Shown piece by piece: positions 7,701 through 13,526 of a DNA stretch of 28,565 nucleotides. The translations under genes were made by a program, and so were the position numbers. The DNA lies in NCBI GenBank assembly GCA_021742025.1, contig JAIOWT010000005.1, positions 1-28,565 of the forward strand, given 5' to 3'. Each line of letters starts with the position of its first letter. Position 1 is the stretch's first letter. Under the pieces are notes generated by a model, which searched no databases, was not told where the DNA came from, and worked only from the letters and a program-made list of their open reading frames with translations. The stretch is from Candidatus Nanopelagicales bacterium (lineage in GTDB: Bacteria > Actinomycetota > Actinomycetes > S36-B12 > UBA5976).

Positions 7701-9187
7701 AAATCGGAGATGGAAACGTCGCAGCTGCAAGTCAGGTTTCACAGAACTTCGATGTTAACCCTCGCACTATTACGGTCACGGCAGACGCTAAATCAAAGAA
7801 CTATGGAACAAACGATCCAACTTTGACTTATTCCGTTACAACAGGCTCGCTTGTGCTGGGTGATTCGTTGACCGGAATGCTGTCTCGCGCAGCTGGTAGC
7901 GACGCCGGCAACTATCAAATCCAGCAAGGTTCGCTTACAACTGGGAATAACCCCAAGTATGCAATTAACTTTGTGGGTGCCGACCTAACTATCGATCGAG
8001 TAACGCCAAGTCTTGTTCTTTCCTATCCGAACTCAAACGTGGCAATCTTGCGACCAGGAGCAACTGTTACTCCAGCCCTAACCACCAGTTCGAGTTCGGG
8101 CGCTCTTAGCTTTGCCACAACAAGTGCGAGCTCAATTTGTACTGTCGATAGTGCCACAGGTGTGATCTCACTCTTTGGCGCAGGAAACTGTGCAATTGCA
8201 ATGAGCACAGCTCAGACCACAAACTTCATTGCTCACACCCAGACAACAACTCTGACCGTGGCGCTTTTGAGCACATCGCTTGTCGGTATTGATCCAAGCG
8301 ATCTAATCAGCATGGGTCAGCCGTTCTACTCACACCCTGTTATCAATCAGTCCTACTCCTTTAGCAGCGGAAGTAACGGTGCATCTGTTTCTATCCCGGC
8401 AGGAACTCTTGATTCCAGTGTTCCTATTTCCGTGAGCCTTTTGACAGATTCTGCGGAACAACGAGCCTTGATCGGTGGCACCGGAACATCTGTGCTTTCA
8501 GTAGTGGTTTCATGGGTTGCCTCAGATGGATCTGTTCCCAACACAAATACTGGAAAGGCAATCTCTGTCACCTTGACTAATCCTGAAATCAAGGCTGGCG
8601 CAAAGATCTACAGCATCATTGGGGACCGAAGCCAGCTATTGGGAACTGCAACAGTGGATGGATCAGTTACAACACTTATCACAGAGGATCCTGTCCTACT
8701 TGTGATCAACCCGGTCGCAATAGCGCAACCAGTTGTGAACGTGCCGGTTGTGAACGTGCCAGTTGTGAATGTTCCAGTTGTGAACGTGCCAGTGATTAAC
8801 CCAGTTGCTTTGGCAGAAACGAAGAAAGGCGATGCAATCGCAGTTTCTGCTGCGAAGAAGATCGTCCCACAATTATCGATTTATTCGGTTTCTGCTTCAC
8901 CTCAACTAAGCGCTTATGACAAGGCAAATCTCAAAAAGTATGTTGCAAAGCTAAAACCTGGAACCAATGTGTCATGTATCGGTTATGTCTATGGCGTTGG
9001 TGTTTCTTATACAAAAGCCACGAAGCTTGCTAAGAAACAGGCAGGAACCATATGTAACTTGATGAAGAATTACAAGAAGGATTTGAAAACCAAAGTGGTT
9101 ATCTATGACGCAAAGAAGGCACCCCGCGCAGCAAAGGGCGCTAAATGGGTAACAGTTAGTTTCCGAATTGATGGAACTACTAAATAG
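4715..9187 (+). CDS. Giant secreted protein: BNR-like propeller, Ig-like and MBG-like repeats, OmpA-like C-terminus
   Basis: A protein of 1490 residues. A signal peptide ends at VAYA (Ala38). Residues ~45-350 carry repeated Asp-box/BNR-like motifs (such as SWNSGQTW, SINSGQTW, SSDSGATW, STDFGNTW), predicting a beta-propeller as in sialidases and photosystem-stability-factor-like proteins. Sialidase catalytic residues are not recognisable. Ig-like modules (about 360-760) carry TYG motifs. Two MBG-like modules (~764-838, ~1016-1095) carry YGxxx(D/N) and GxYxI patterns. A VVNVP tandem repeat then leads to a C-terminal ~110 residues resembling an OmpA-like domain (LKKYVAKLKPG, then a Lys/Ala-rich helix with Cys). 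No LPXTG or transmembrane anchor is seen. The first part looks AT-richer than flanking genes. An adhesin or extracellular binding role is inference. Confidence 0.88.
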   Translation: MNILAAFRNRSLASFLSALLIASGLQFIAISSAPVAYAGPALSWVKSNIASQVVNKGVYGQSLATSADGSKVFVGATNRAFLSTDYGVTWSAITALTDRNVEGFQVGAAMSADGTKIYYAYKNEIWYSWNSGQTWTATQFGPNNGGPRIWSMDASDDGTKILITNRDSNRYSYSINSGQTWTSVSDIGGWAGAISGDGNKIIIADRGGTPRIGPLGGTLTAINLGTLNWKTKDFRGAACDFTCTNILLSNTGGGLFTSSDSGATWKLGTNSADSSFSNLQFEGAAINSDGTRMAATVSWDVRQDVYISTDFGNTWRTQNVGLTMPQDVEIASTTNAIYALSGGDQGGSHPVSFARSTFPTSSTSVLSANNYSPTYGQAVTLTATVQQGGATATTATGTVDFKNNGTSITSCSAKTVTAGIAQCSFTPESASTFSNITAVYSGDNSLSGSSAAAISITVSKANQATLTMANQSFWAHQNAYPNTWVPAAGGSGTGALQFNKISGPCTIVGGVLSGNPTGPSGPKVCTYTVTRAADTNYNATTSDEFTVTMAFSFSKIGLALPSGATTATYGTPVQITATSFGQIPGKITFRAGGQIISGCSDQSVTAAPWTTTCSWTPSQSGSISLTSDWVPLDTNTYDSKIDSHPYKLATDPTNTTTPVTISVNKIATNISIALNSPTSTYGSVNTITATASVPGSVTFKTNHFDPISYCTDVATTLTPPYTAQCDWFPITVATRPLSADLTPQDTAAYASSASNSVMTTSGKAQITITPTAGQSKRYGESNQAITYSITSGALVGSDTLSGSLTYTGTNVGSYTITRGTLTHTKYDITLAPEVFEITAATQSAVSLLSVSSTFNPANKTVLLSGAGGSSSGTYSFALDPSNATDGTDGCSVTGSTLTYTSVGICLVTVTRSSDSNFLTRSDVISVSIATATQTITFGSLSAKEYSGDTFTVSATSSASLPVVFTSVSQSVCTTSGNYGSTIKLLGVGTCVINANQIGDGNVAAASQVSQNFDVNPRTITVTADAKSKNYGTNDPTLTYSVTTGSLVLGDSLTGMLSRAAGSDAGNYQIQQGSLTTGNNPKYAINFVGADLTIDRVTPSLVLSYPNSNVAILRPGATVTPALTTSSSSGALSFATTSASSICTVDSATGVISLFGAGNCAIAMSTAQTTNFIAHTQTTTLTVALLSTSLVGIDPSDLISMGQPFYSHPVINQSYSFSSGSNGASVSIPAGTLDSSVPISVSLLTDSAEQRALIGGTGTSVLSVVVSWVASDGSVPNTNTGKAISVTLTNPEIKAGAKIYSIIGDRSQLLGTATVDGSVTTLITEDPVLLVINPVAIAQPVVNVPVVNVPVVNVPVVNVPVINPVALAETKKGDAIAVSAAKKIVPQLSIYSVSASPQLSAYDKANLKKYVAKLKPGTNVSCIGYVYGVGVSYTKATKLAKKQAGTICNLMKNYKKDLKTKVVIYDAKKAPRAAKGAKWVTVSFRIDGTTK
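8729..8803 (+). repeat. 15-bp tandem repeat encoding VVNVP units
   Basis: Five consecutive 15-bp units start at 8729, 8744, 8759, 8774 and 8789. The first four read CCAGTTGTGAACGTG with few changes, and the last diverges. The repeat is in frame and encodes a PVVNV spacer before the C-terminal domain, so copy-number change would keep the reading frame. Confidence 0.85.
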
Positions 9188-9649
9188 ATGATAATTTACA
9201 GCAGAATCATTAAGAAATTGGTCCAAGAATCCTTTATTGCAGTTCAGAACCATGATTACGATTCGGTGCTGAAGGGCGTTGCTGCGGAAAATCTCACGCA
9301 TCGATTTGCCGGATCTAATTCCTTAGGTGGAGTTCGACATGACAAAGAGGCGCTAGAAAGATGGTTCAAGCGGGTTGGCACCGTACTGCCTAATTTACAG
9401 TTCGAAATAACGGATGTTTTAGTGAATGGTGGGCCATGGAATACAACGGTTGTTGCTCGATGGATTGCAACCTGCAAACTAGCTAACGGGGATCACTACA
9501 TAAACCCTGGAGTGCACATAATCAAGATCCGTTGGGGTAAGGCTTACGACTTTGATGTTTATGAAGACACATTTGCGGTGACTTGCGGGCTTGATAATCA
9601 GGCGCGATCTGGAATTGACGAAGCCAAGGCGCCACAAATCCAAAGTTGA
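9188..9649 (+). CDS. NTF2/SnoaL-like fold protein
   Basis: A 153-residue protein with the order typical of SnoaL/NTF2-like proteins: N-terminal helices with HDYDSVLKGVAAENLTHRF, a GGVRHDKEALERWFKRV stretch, then strands including FEITDVLVNGGPWNTTVVARWIA (shown in part) and a C-terminal IIKIRWGKAYDFDVYEDT strand. Members are either enzymes (isomerases, dehydratases) or binding modules, and no catalytic assignment is possible. There is no signal peptide. Its ATG begins on the base after the stop of the giant surface-protein gene, so it is probably translated by reinitiation or coupling from that mRNA. Confidence 0.75.
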   Translation: MIIYSRIIKKLVQESFIAVQNHDYDSVLKGVAAENLTHRFAGSNSLGGVRHDKEALERWFKRVGTVLPNLQFEITDVLVNGGPWNTTVVARWIATCKLANGDHYINPGVHIIKIRWGKAYDFDVYEDTFAVTCGLDNQARSGIDEAKAPQIQS

Positions 9650-9709
9650 ATTGGATTGGGCGGCTCAAAATTAAGATACGAAGCGTGGGCCTCTCGTGTA
9701 GTCAGCACC

Positions 9710-9730
9710 GACGGCTCCTCTCGTTTCCGC
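9710..9730 (+). repeat. tRNA-Ser(GCT) 3'-end repeat, distal copy (att-like)
   Basis: This matches 1564-1584 at 20 of 21 positions. Bases 9716-9730 match the tRNA 3' end at 14 of 15, the only change being T at 9725. It lies after the last gene of the accessory-looking block. The geometry is that of a distal attachment repeat 8.3 kb from the tRNA. Confidence 0.5.
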
Positions 9731-9749
9731 AGATTCAAACCAATCTGGG

Positions 9750-9755
9750 TACACT
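9750..9755 (+). promoter_or_regulatory. -10 element for the small membrane protein gene
   Basis: TACACT is a TANNNT hexamer about 27 nt upstream of ATG 9782, leaving room for a leader with the AAGGAAAGG ribosome site (9766-9774). A small inverted repeat CAGATT/AATCTG (9730-9735, 9742-9747) lies just upstream. Confidence 0.4.
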
Positions 9756-9781
9756 CTGAAACCACAAGGAAAGGAATCTAG

Positions 9782-10051
9782 ATGGAAAGTTTGGCACTGC
9801 TGGCAAGTCTCATACTTCTGGCTGTTTACGGGTCCGGATTAATTGCTTTTATAAGTTCGTGGTTTAGGAATCGAGTATCCGAGATCATTACCTATATTTT
9901 CTCCGGCTTCTCAGTTGTGAGCGGAGTCTTGGTTGGCTTTTCACTGCGCGAAGGAAATGGGTTCGTAATTGCATTGATTCCTACATCCCTGGGAATCATA
10001 TCGGTGTGGAATCTGCGACGCCGAAAAAGGGATGCGGCTATTACTTCCTAA
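9782..10051 (+). CDS. Small membrane protein of unknown function
   Basis: An 89-residue protein with three hydrophobic segments (about 4-27, 35-54, 60-77), a loop with RNRVSE and a basic C-terminus (NLRRRKRD), so the tail is predicted cytoplasmic. An AAGGAAAGG ribosome site precedes the ATG. Its stop overlaps the convergent reductase gene by 4 nt. It is the first gene beyond the distal tRNA-derived repeat. No family is recognised. Confidence 0.65.
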   Translation: MESLALLASLILLAVYGSGLIAFISSWFRNRVSEIITYIFSGFSVVSGVLVGFSLREGNGFVIALIPTSLGIISVWNLRRRKRDAAITS

Positions 10052-11298
10052 ACTCTTACATCCGCTGCCGGAAACGGCACTCGATCGTCGAACTTAACTG
10101 ACAAGCGACCGGCAGTGCGCCACACTCTGGCAAGGGCGTCCGAGTCTTCTTCAGTAACAAGGTTGCCCATCACGCGAAGCGCTAGTTTCATAACTGTGCG
10201 GGAACGCATTCCTACCGGTCCGGCTTTCGGTAAGAGACCAGGGACAGTTAACAAACCAGCAAGTCGTCGAGCAATCGAAAATGCATATCCGTAATGAGTA
10301 CGCAACTCAGCTGGCCAAGCAACTGTGAAATCTGTTTCGGTGTCTAACATTTGGGCCGCTAGTCGACCAGTTTCTAGACCGTAATCAATGCCTTCACCAT
10401 TAAGTGGATTTACACAACCTGCCGCATCACCAATGAACATAAAGTTCTTGCCGGCGATTCCTGAAACGGCTCCACCCATTGGCAACAAGAACGACCAAGG
10501 CATTCGAATGTCACCCGAAAGTTTCCAGTCTTCGCGCTGTTGGTCGGCATATGTATTCATCAATGCGCGAAGGTTTACATCAGCGGGTCGCTTGTTTGTT
10601 GCAAGCGTTCCGACGCCAACATTTACTTCGCCATTAGCGAGTGGGAAGATCCAACCGTAGCCAGAAAGAATCTCATCCTTATCATCACGTAACTCCAAAT
10701 GCGATGAGATCCATGGATCATCATGACGTTCACTTTTGATGTATCCGCGAGCGGCCACACCGTACGCAGTATCGCGATGCCACTCGCGACCAAGTTTGCG
10801 TCCGAGTTGGGAACGAGCGCCATCAGCAATGATTACTGAATTTGCATTGATAGTTACGATTCCGGTTTCAGTTTTTACAATCACGGATTTAATCGCGCCG
10901 GAATCCATCACGACATCTGTTGCGCTATGTCCTTCAAGAACAGTTGCACCTGCTGCCTTAGCAATAAACATGATTTGTTCATCAAGTTCCAGGCGAGGTG
11001 CTGCGCCACCATAGTTGGGAAGTGATCCACCTGGCCAAGGCAATAACAATTCTTGTCCGAATCCAGCAGCGCGAAGTCCCAGATTTCGTGCTCGTCCGGA
11101 TAGCCATTCACTTAATCCAATTGCATTGAGTTCAGCAATCGCGCGCGGAGTCAGTCCATCACCACATGGTTTATCGCGCGGGAAAGTTGCGGAATCGATC
11201 AATACAACCTGGCGACCAGCGCGCGCTGCGTAAGTTGCAGCCGAAGAACCCGCAGGTCCTGCTCCTACAACTAATACGTCGGTATTGATCTCGCTCAC
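10048..11298 (-). CDS. FAD-dependent geranylgeranyl reductase family oxidoreductase
   Basis: A 416-residue flavoprotein. The N-terminal Rossmann motif GAGPAG (12-17) and acidic D35 bind FAD. The PCGDGLTPRA motif (44-53) and the FIGDAAGCVNPLNGEGI stretch in the second half are characteristic of the geranylgeranyl reductase family, which saturates isoprenoid double bonds. In actinobacteria the usual substrates are menaquinone side chains (MenJ-type) or polyprenyl lipids, and the choice cannot be made here. The start is GTG 11298 with GAGAAT six bases upstream. It converges with the small membrane protein gene and is monocistronic as far as seen. Confidence 0.9.
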   Translation of the reverse strand: MSEINTDVLVVGAGPAGSSAATYAARAGRQVVLIDSATFPRDKPCGDGLTPRAIAELNAIGLSEWLSGRARNLGLRAAGFGQELLLPWPGGSLPNYGGAAPRLELDEQIMFIAKAAGATVLEGHSATDVVMDSGAIKSVIVKTETGIVTINANSVIIADGARSQLGRKLGREWHRDTAYGVAARGYIKSERHDDPWISSHLELRDDKDEILSGYGWIFPLANGEVNVGVGTLATNKRPADVNLRALMNTYADQQREDWKLSGDIRMPWSFLLPMGGAVSGIAGKNFMFIGDAAGCVNPLNGEGIDYGLETGRLAAQMLDTETDFTVAWPAELRTHYGYAFSIARRLAGLLTVPGLLPKAGPVGMRSRTVMKLALRVMGNLVTEEDSDALARVWRTAGRLSVKFDDRVPFPAADVRV

Positions 11299-11405
11299 AG
11301 TCTTATTCTCTCGCGTTATTTGATGAAGCGCATATTTGAATCAAGGCACGCAACGGTTGGTGAGACCTATAAAACTTCTGCAGAAAAACTACGGAGTGAG
11401 CGTCG

Positions 11406-11456
11406 GTCCCCAGATTTCATGCTGATCCAAAGGATCTGCATAGTGAAATTGGGGAC
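11406..11456. other. Long imperfect hairpin in the intergenic region
   Basis: Nested arms are GTCCCC (11406-11411) with GGGGAC (11451-11456), ATTTCA (11414-11419) with TGAAAT (11444-11449), TGC with GCA, and GATCC (11424-11428) with GGATC (11432-11436), around an AAA loop. About 20 pairs are interrupted by small bulges. Neither strand shows a U-tract after the stem, so it is not a textbook terminator. It sits downstream of upp and upstream of the reductase gene. It may be a small RNA, a processing site or a transcript end. Confidence 0.5.
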
Positions 11457-11511
11457 GCGAGCGGAGCGTTTTGATGCAGAAGGTTTTATCGGTCGAATAA
11501 AGAATTAGGAA

Positions 11512-12150
11512 CTACACAACACCAAATAATCGGTCACCAGCATCGCCAAGTCCTGGAACGATGTAACCCTTTTCGTTTAACTTCTCATCAACGGCAGCTG
11601 TAACCAACGTGACGTCTACATCTCTGCCAGCCAGGGCTGCCTCAACTGCTGCAATACCTTCCGGCGCAGACAACAAACAGATCGCCGTGATTTGATTTGC
11701 ACCACGTTCCAACATCAAATCAATTGCTGCGATCAAAGTTCCGCCGGTTGCCAACATTGGATCAAGTAAAAACACTTGTCGACCTTTTAAGTCACCCGGG
11801 ATTCGATCTGCATAAGTAGTTGGTTGCAATGTGTCATGATCGCGAACCATTCCCAAGAAGCCGACTTCGGCGGTAGGAAGTAAGCGCGTCATGCCATCAA
11901 GCATTCCCAAGCCGGCACGCAGAATTGGAATCACAACAGGAGTTGGATCACTTAAACGCACACCCTGAGCTGCAGCAACTGGAGTTTGCACTGTGACTGG
12001 TTCTACGCGAATCGAACGAGTCGCTTCATAGGCAAGTAACGTGACCAATTCATCAGCTAAACGACGAAATGTCGGCGAATCAGTTCGCTCATCTCGCAAT
12101 GCAGTGAGCTTATGAGCTATCAATGGGTGTTCTGTTATAAGTGTGCGCAC
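11512..12150 (-). CDS. upp: Uracil phosphoribosyltransferase
   Basis: A 212-residue enzyme that converts uracil and PRPP into UMP in the cytosol. It has the PRPP loop DPMLATGGT (130-138), the uracil-binding region [12 protein letters not shown] (196-207), and the conserved N-terminal [16 protein letters not shown]. An open frame runs 37 codons further up to 12261, but that part resembles nothing. GTG 12150 matches the family start, gives the usual length, and has TATTGT exactly six bases before it (leaderless). It is divergent from the nucleoside-uptake operon, so it recovers the uracil released by that pathway. Confidence 0.95.
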   Translation of the reverse strand: MRTLITEHPLIAHKLTALRDERTDSPTFRRLADELVTLLAYEATRSIRVEPVTVQTPVAAAQGVRLSDPTPVVIPILRAGLGMLDGMTRLLPTAEVGFLGMVRDHDTLQPTTYADRIPGDLKGRQVFLLDPMLATGGTLIAAIDLMLERGANQITAICLLSAPEGIAAVEAALAGRDVDVTLVTAAVDEKLNEKGYIVPGLGDAGDRLFGVV

Positions 12151-12156
12151 GTGCTC

Positions 12157-12162
12157 ACAATA
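12157..12162 (-). promoter_or_regulatory. -10 element for upp
   Basis: On the minus strand this reads TATTGT, followed by six bases and the GTG start, implying a leaderless mRNA. Confidence 0.5.
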
Positions 12163-12244
12163 ACTGCAGCACACAGAATTAATGTGCTCAGCTAACAAAA
12201 TTGTGGTCAGTGTTACTGGAGTGACGTAATACCAATTCGCTACA

Positions 12245-12258
12245 TCACGACTTCGTGA
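12245..12258. promoter_or_regulatory. Palindrome: candidate operator in the upp/nucleoside-operon divergent region
   Basis: TCACGA (12245-12250) and TCGTGA (12253-12258) form a perfect inverted repeat with a 2-nt centre, a size typical of dimeric repressor sites. It lies between the divergent promoters. A second small inverted repeat, TGCGA/TCGCA, is at about 12325-12337. No repressor gene is in the window. Confidence 0.35.
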
Positions 12259-12307
12259 CACCTGAGTGAATCAGTACACCGAATGCGCACCAAAACGTCA
12301 CGCAACG

Positions 12308-12313
12308 TACACT
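12308..12313 (+). promoter_or_regulatory. Possible -10 element of the nucleoside-uptake operon
   Basis: TACACT lies 50 nt upstream of the GTG 12363 start, leaving a leader that holds the AGGAG ribosome site. The nearby TATAGAT (12317-12323) is an alternative. Confidence 0.3.
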
Positions 12314-12362
12314 TTCTATAGATATTGCGACTGTCGCAGTGTCGTTAAGAGAGGAGCCCTCC

Positions 12363-13424
12363 GTGTTGAAGGGTGTAAAACTTGCCTCAATCCTGGCTGT
12401 AGCGTCATTAGCGCTCGCAGCCTGTGGATCAAGTGGCGATACAGCTGAAAGTGCTGCTCCAACAGAGCCAGCAGCATCAGCCGTTAAAGTCGGTATGGCC
12501 TATGACCAAGACGGTAAGGGTGACGGCTCGTTCAACGACGCTGCATTCGCTGGTCTTTCAAAGGCTCAGTCAGATCTTGGTGTAGAAATCAAGGAAGTTA
12601 ACTCAGGATCAAGCGCAACTGATGCAACTCGCGAAGAACTTCTAACCCTTCTTGCTGATGGTGGTTACAACCCAGTTATCGCAGTTGGCTTCGCATACAG
12701 CACAGCACTAGCTGCAGTAGCACCTAAGTTCCCAGAAACAACTTTCGCAATCGTTGACTCAGTTGTTGAATCACCAAACGTTGGATCATTGATCTTTGCT
12801 GCAGAGCAGGGTTCATACCTAACTGGTGTTATCGCAGCAACAGCATCGAAGTCAGGCACAATCGGCTTCATCGGTGGCATGGAAATCGATCTAATCAAGG
12901 CTTTTGAAGCCGGTTACATCGAAGGCGCAAAGTCTGTTAACCCAGACATCAAGATTGAGTCCAAGTACATGGGCGCTGCAGGCGATAACACAGCATGGAA
13001 CGTGCCTGAAAAGGCAAAGACTGCAACTGATGGCATGATCGCCAACGGTGCAGACGTTGTTTATGCTGCTGCTGGTGGTTCCGGTCTAGGCATGTTCCAG
13101 TCTGTAAAGGCTGCTGCTGATGGCGGAGCAACAGTATGGGCAATCGGTGTTGACTCTGATCAGTACACAGTTCCAGCACTTGCTGAATACAAGGACATCA
13201 TCTTGACATCCATGTTGAAGCGCGTTGACGTAGCTGTATACGACGTAATCAAGGGCGCAGTGGATGGAGCACCACTAGTTGGTATCCAGGCATTCGACCT
13301 ATCAAAGGATGGCGTAGGTTACGCAACATCCAACTCTGCTGTATCTGAATTCTCAGGCGCTGCTGATGCAGCTGCCGAGAAGATCAAGTCCGGCGAAGTT
13401 ACTGTTGGTACAACCGTTCAGTAA
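12363..13424 (+). CDS. Bmp/PnrA-type nucleoside-binding lipoprotein of an ABC importer
   Basis: A 353-residue extracytoplasmic substrate-binding lipoprotein. The signal peptide ends in lipobox LAAC, with lipidated Cys21 followed by GSSG. The mature part has Bmp-family marks: AYDQDGKGDGSFNDAAF near the N-terminus and FIGGMEIDLIKAFEAGYIEGA in the middle (shown in part as IDLIKAFEAGY). Bmp/PnrA proteins bind purine and pyrimidine nucleosides. GTG 12363 is chosen over the upstream ATG 12339 because AGGAG (12352-12356) is 6 nt before it and the signal peptide then has a normal length. It is the first gene of an importer operon, followed by a strong hairpin that would keep its expression above that of the ATPase and permeases. 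Confidence 0.94.
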   Translation: MLKGVKLASILAVASLALAACGSSGDTAESAAPTEPAASAVKVGMAYDQDGKGDGSFNDAAFAGLSKAQSDLGVEIKEVNSGSSATDATREELLTLLADGGYNPVIAVGFAYSTALAAVAPKFPETTFAIVDSVVESPNVGSLIFAAEQGSYLTGVIAATASKSGTIGFIGGMEIDLIKAFEAGYIEGAKSVNPDIKIESKYMGAAGDNTAWNVPEKAKTATDGMIANGADVVYAAAGGSGLGMFQSVKAAADGGATVWAIGVDSDQYTVPALAEYKDIILTSMLKRVDVAVYDVIKGAVDGAPLVGIQAFDLSKDGVGYATSNSAVSEFSGAADAAAEKIKSGEVTVGTTVQ

Positions 13425-13436
13425 TAAATAGTTACA

Positions 13437-13477
13437 GTGAGGCTCGGGTGGATTTTTCCACCCGAGCCTCACTTTTT
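13437..13477 (+). terminator. Strong intra-operon terminator after the binding-protein gene
   Basis: A perfect 15-bp stem, GTGAGGCTCGGGTGG (13437-13451) with its complement (13458-13472), has a 6-nt loop and is followed by five Ts (13473-13477). Its place between the binding protein and the ATPase suggests partial termination. Confidence 0.93.
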
Positions 13478-13526
13478 GATTCGGGAAGTCGTAAGTTTAG
13501 GTAGTAACAAAATCTGAAAGGCACGG

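Noticed and set aside
5001..8592. Several antisense open frames within the giant surface-protein gene
   Set aside because: They mirror the codon pattern of the sense gene, lack start signals, and show no family features.
8729..8803. CRISPR-like array
   Set aside because: Units are contiguous 15-bp coding repeats with no spacers, in frame within a long gene.
1450..9730. Integrase, transposase, toxin-antitoxin or defence genes in the putative island
   Set aside because: I looked for these in all supported genes of the block and found none; the island idea rests on the repeats and cargo only.
11320..11508. 62-codon plus-strand open frame in the upp/reductase gap
   Set aside because: It starts at TTG/ATG without a ribosome site or good hexamer, the peptide has no recognisable pattern, and it runs through the long hairpin, which explains the region better.
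12151..12261. 37-codon N-terminal extension of upp
   Set aside because: It has no similarity to the family and lies over the promoter; GTG 12150 with TATTGT six bases upstream gives the standard protein.
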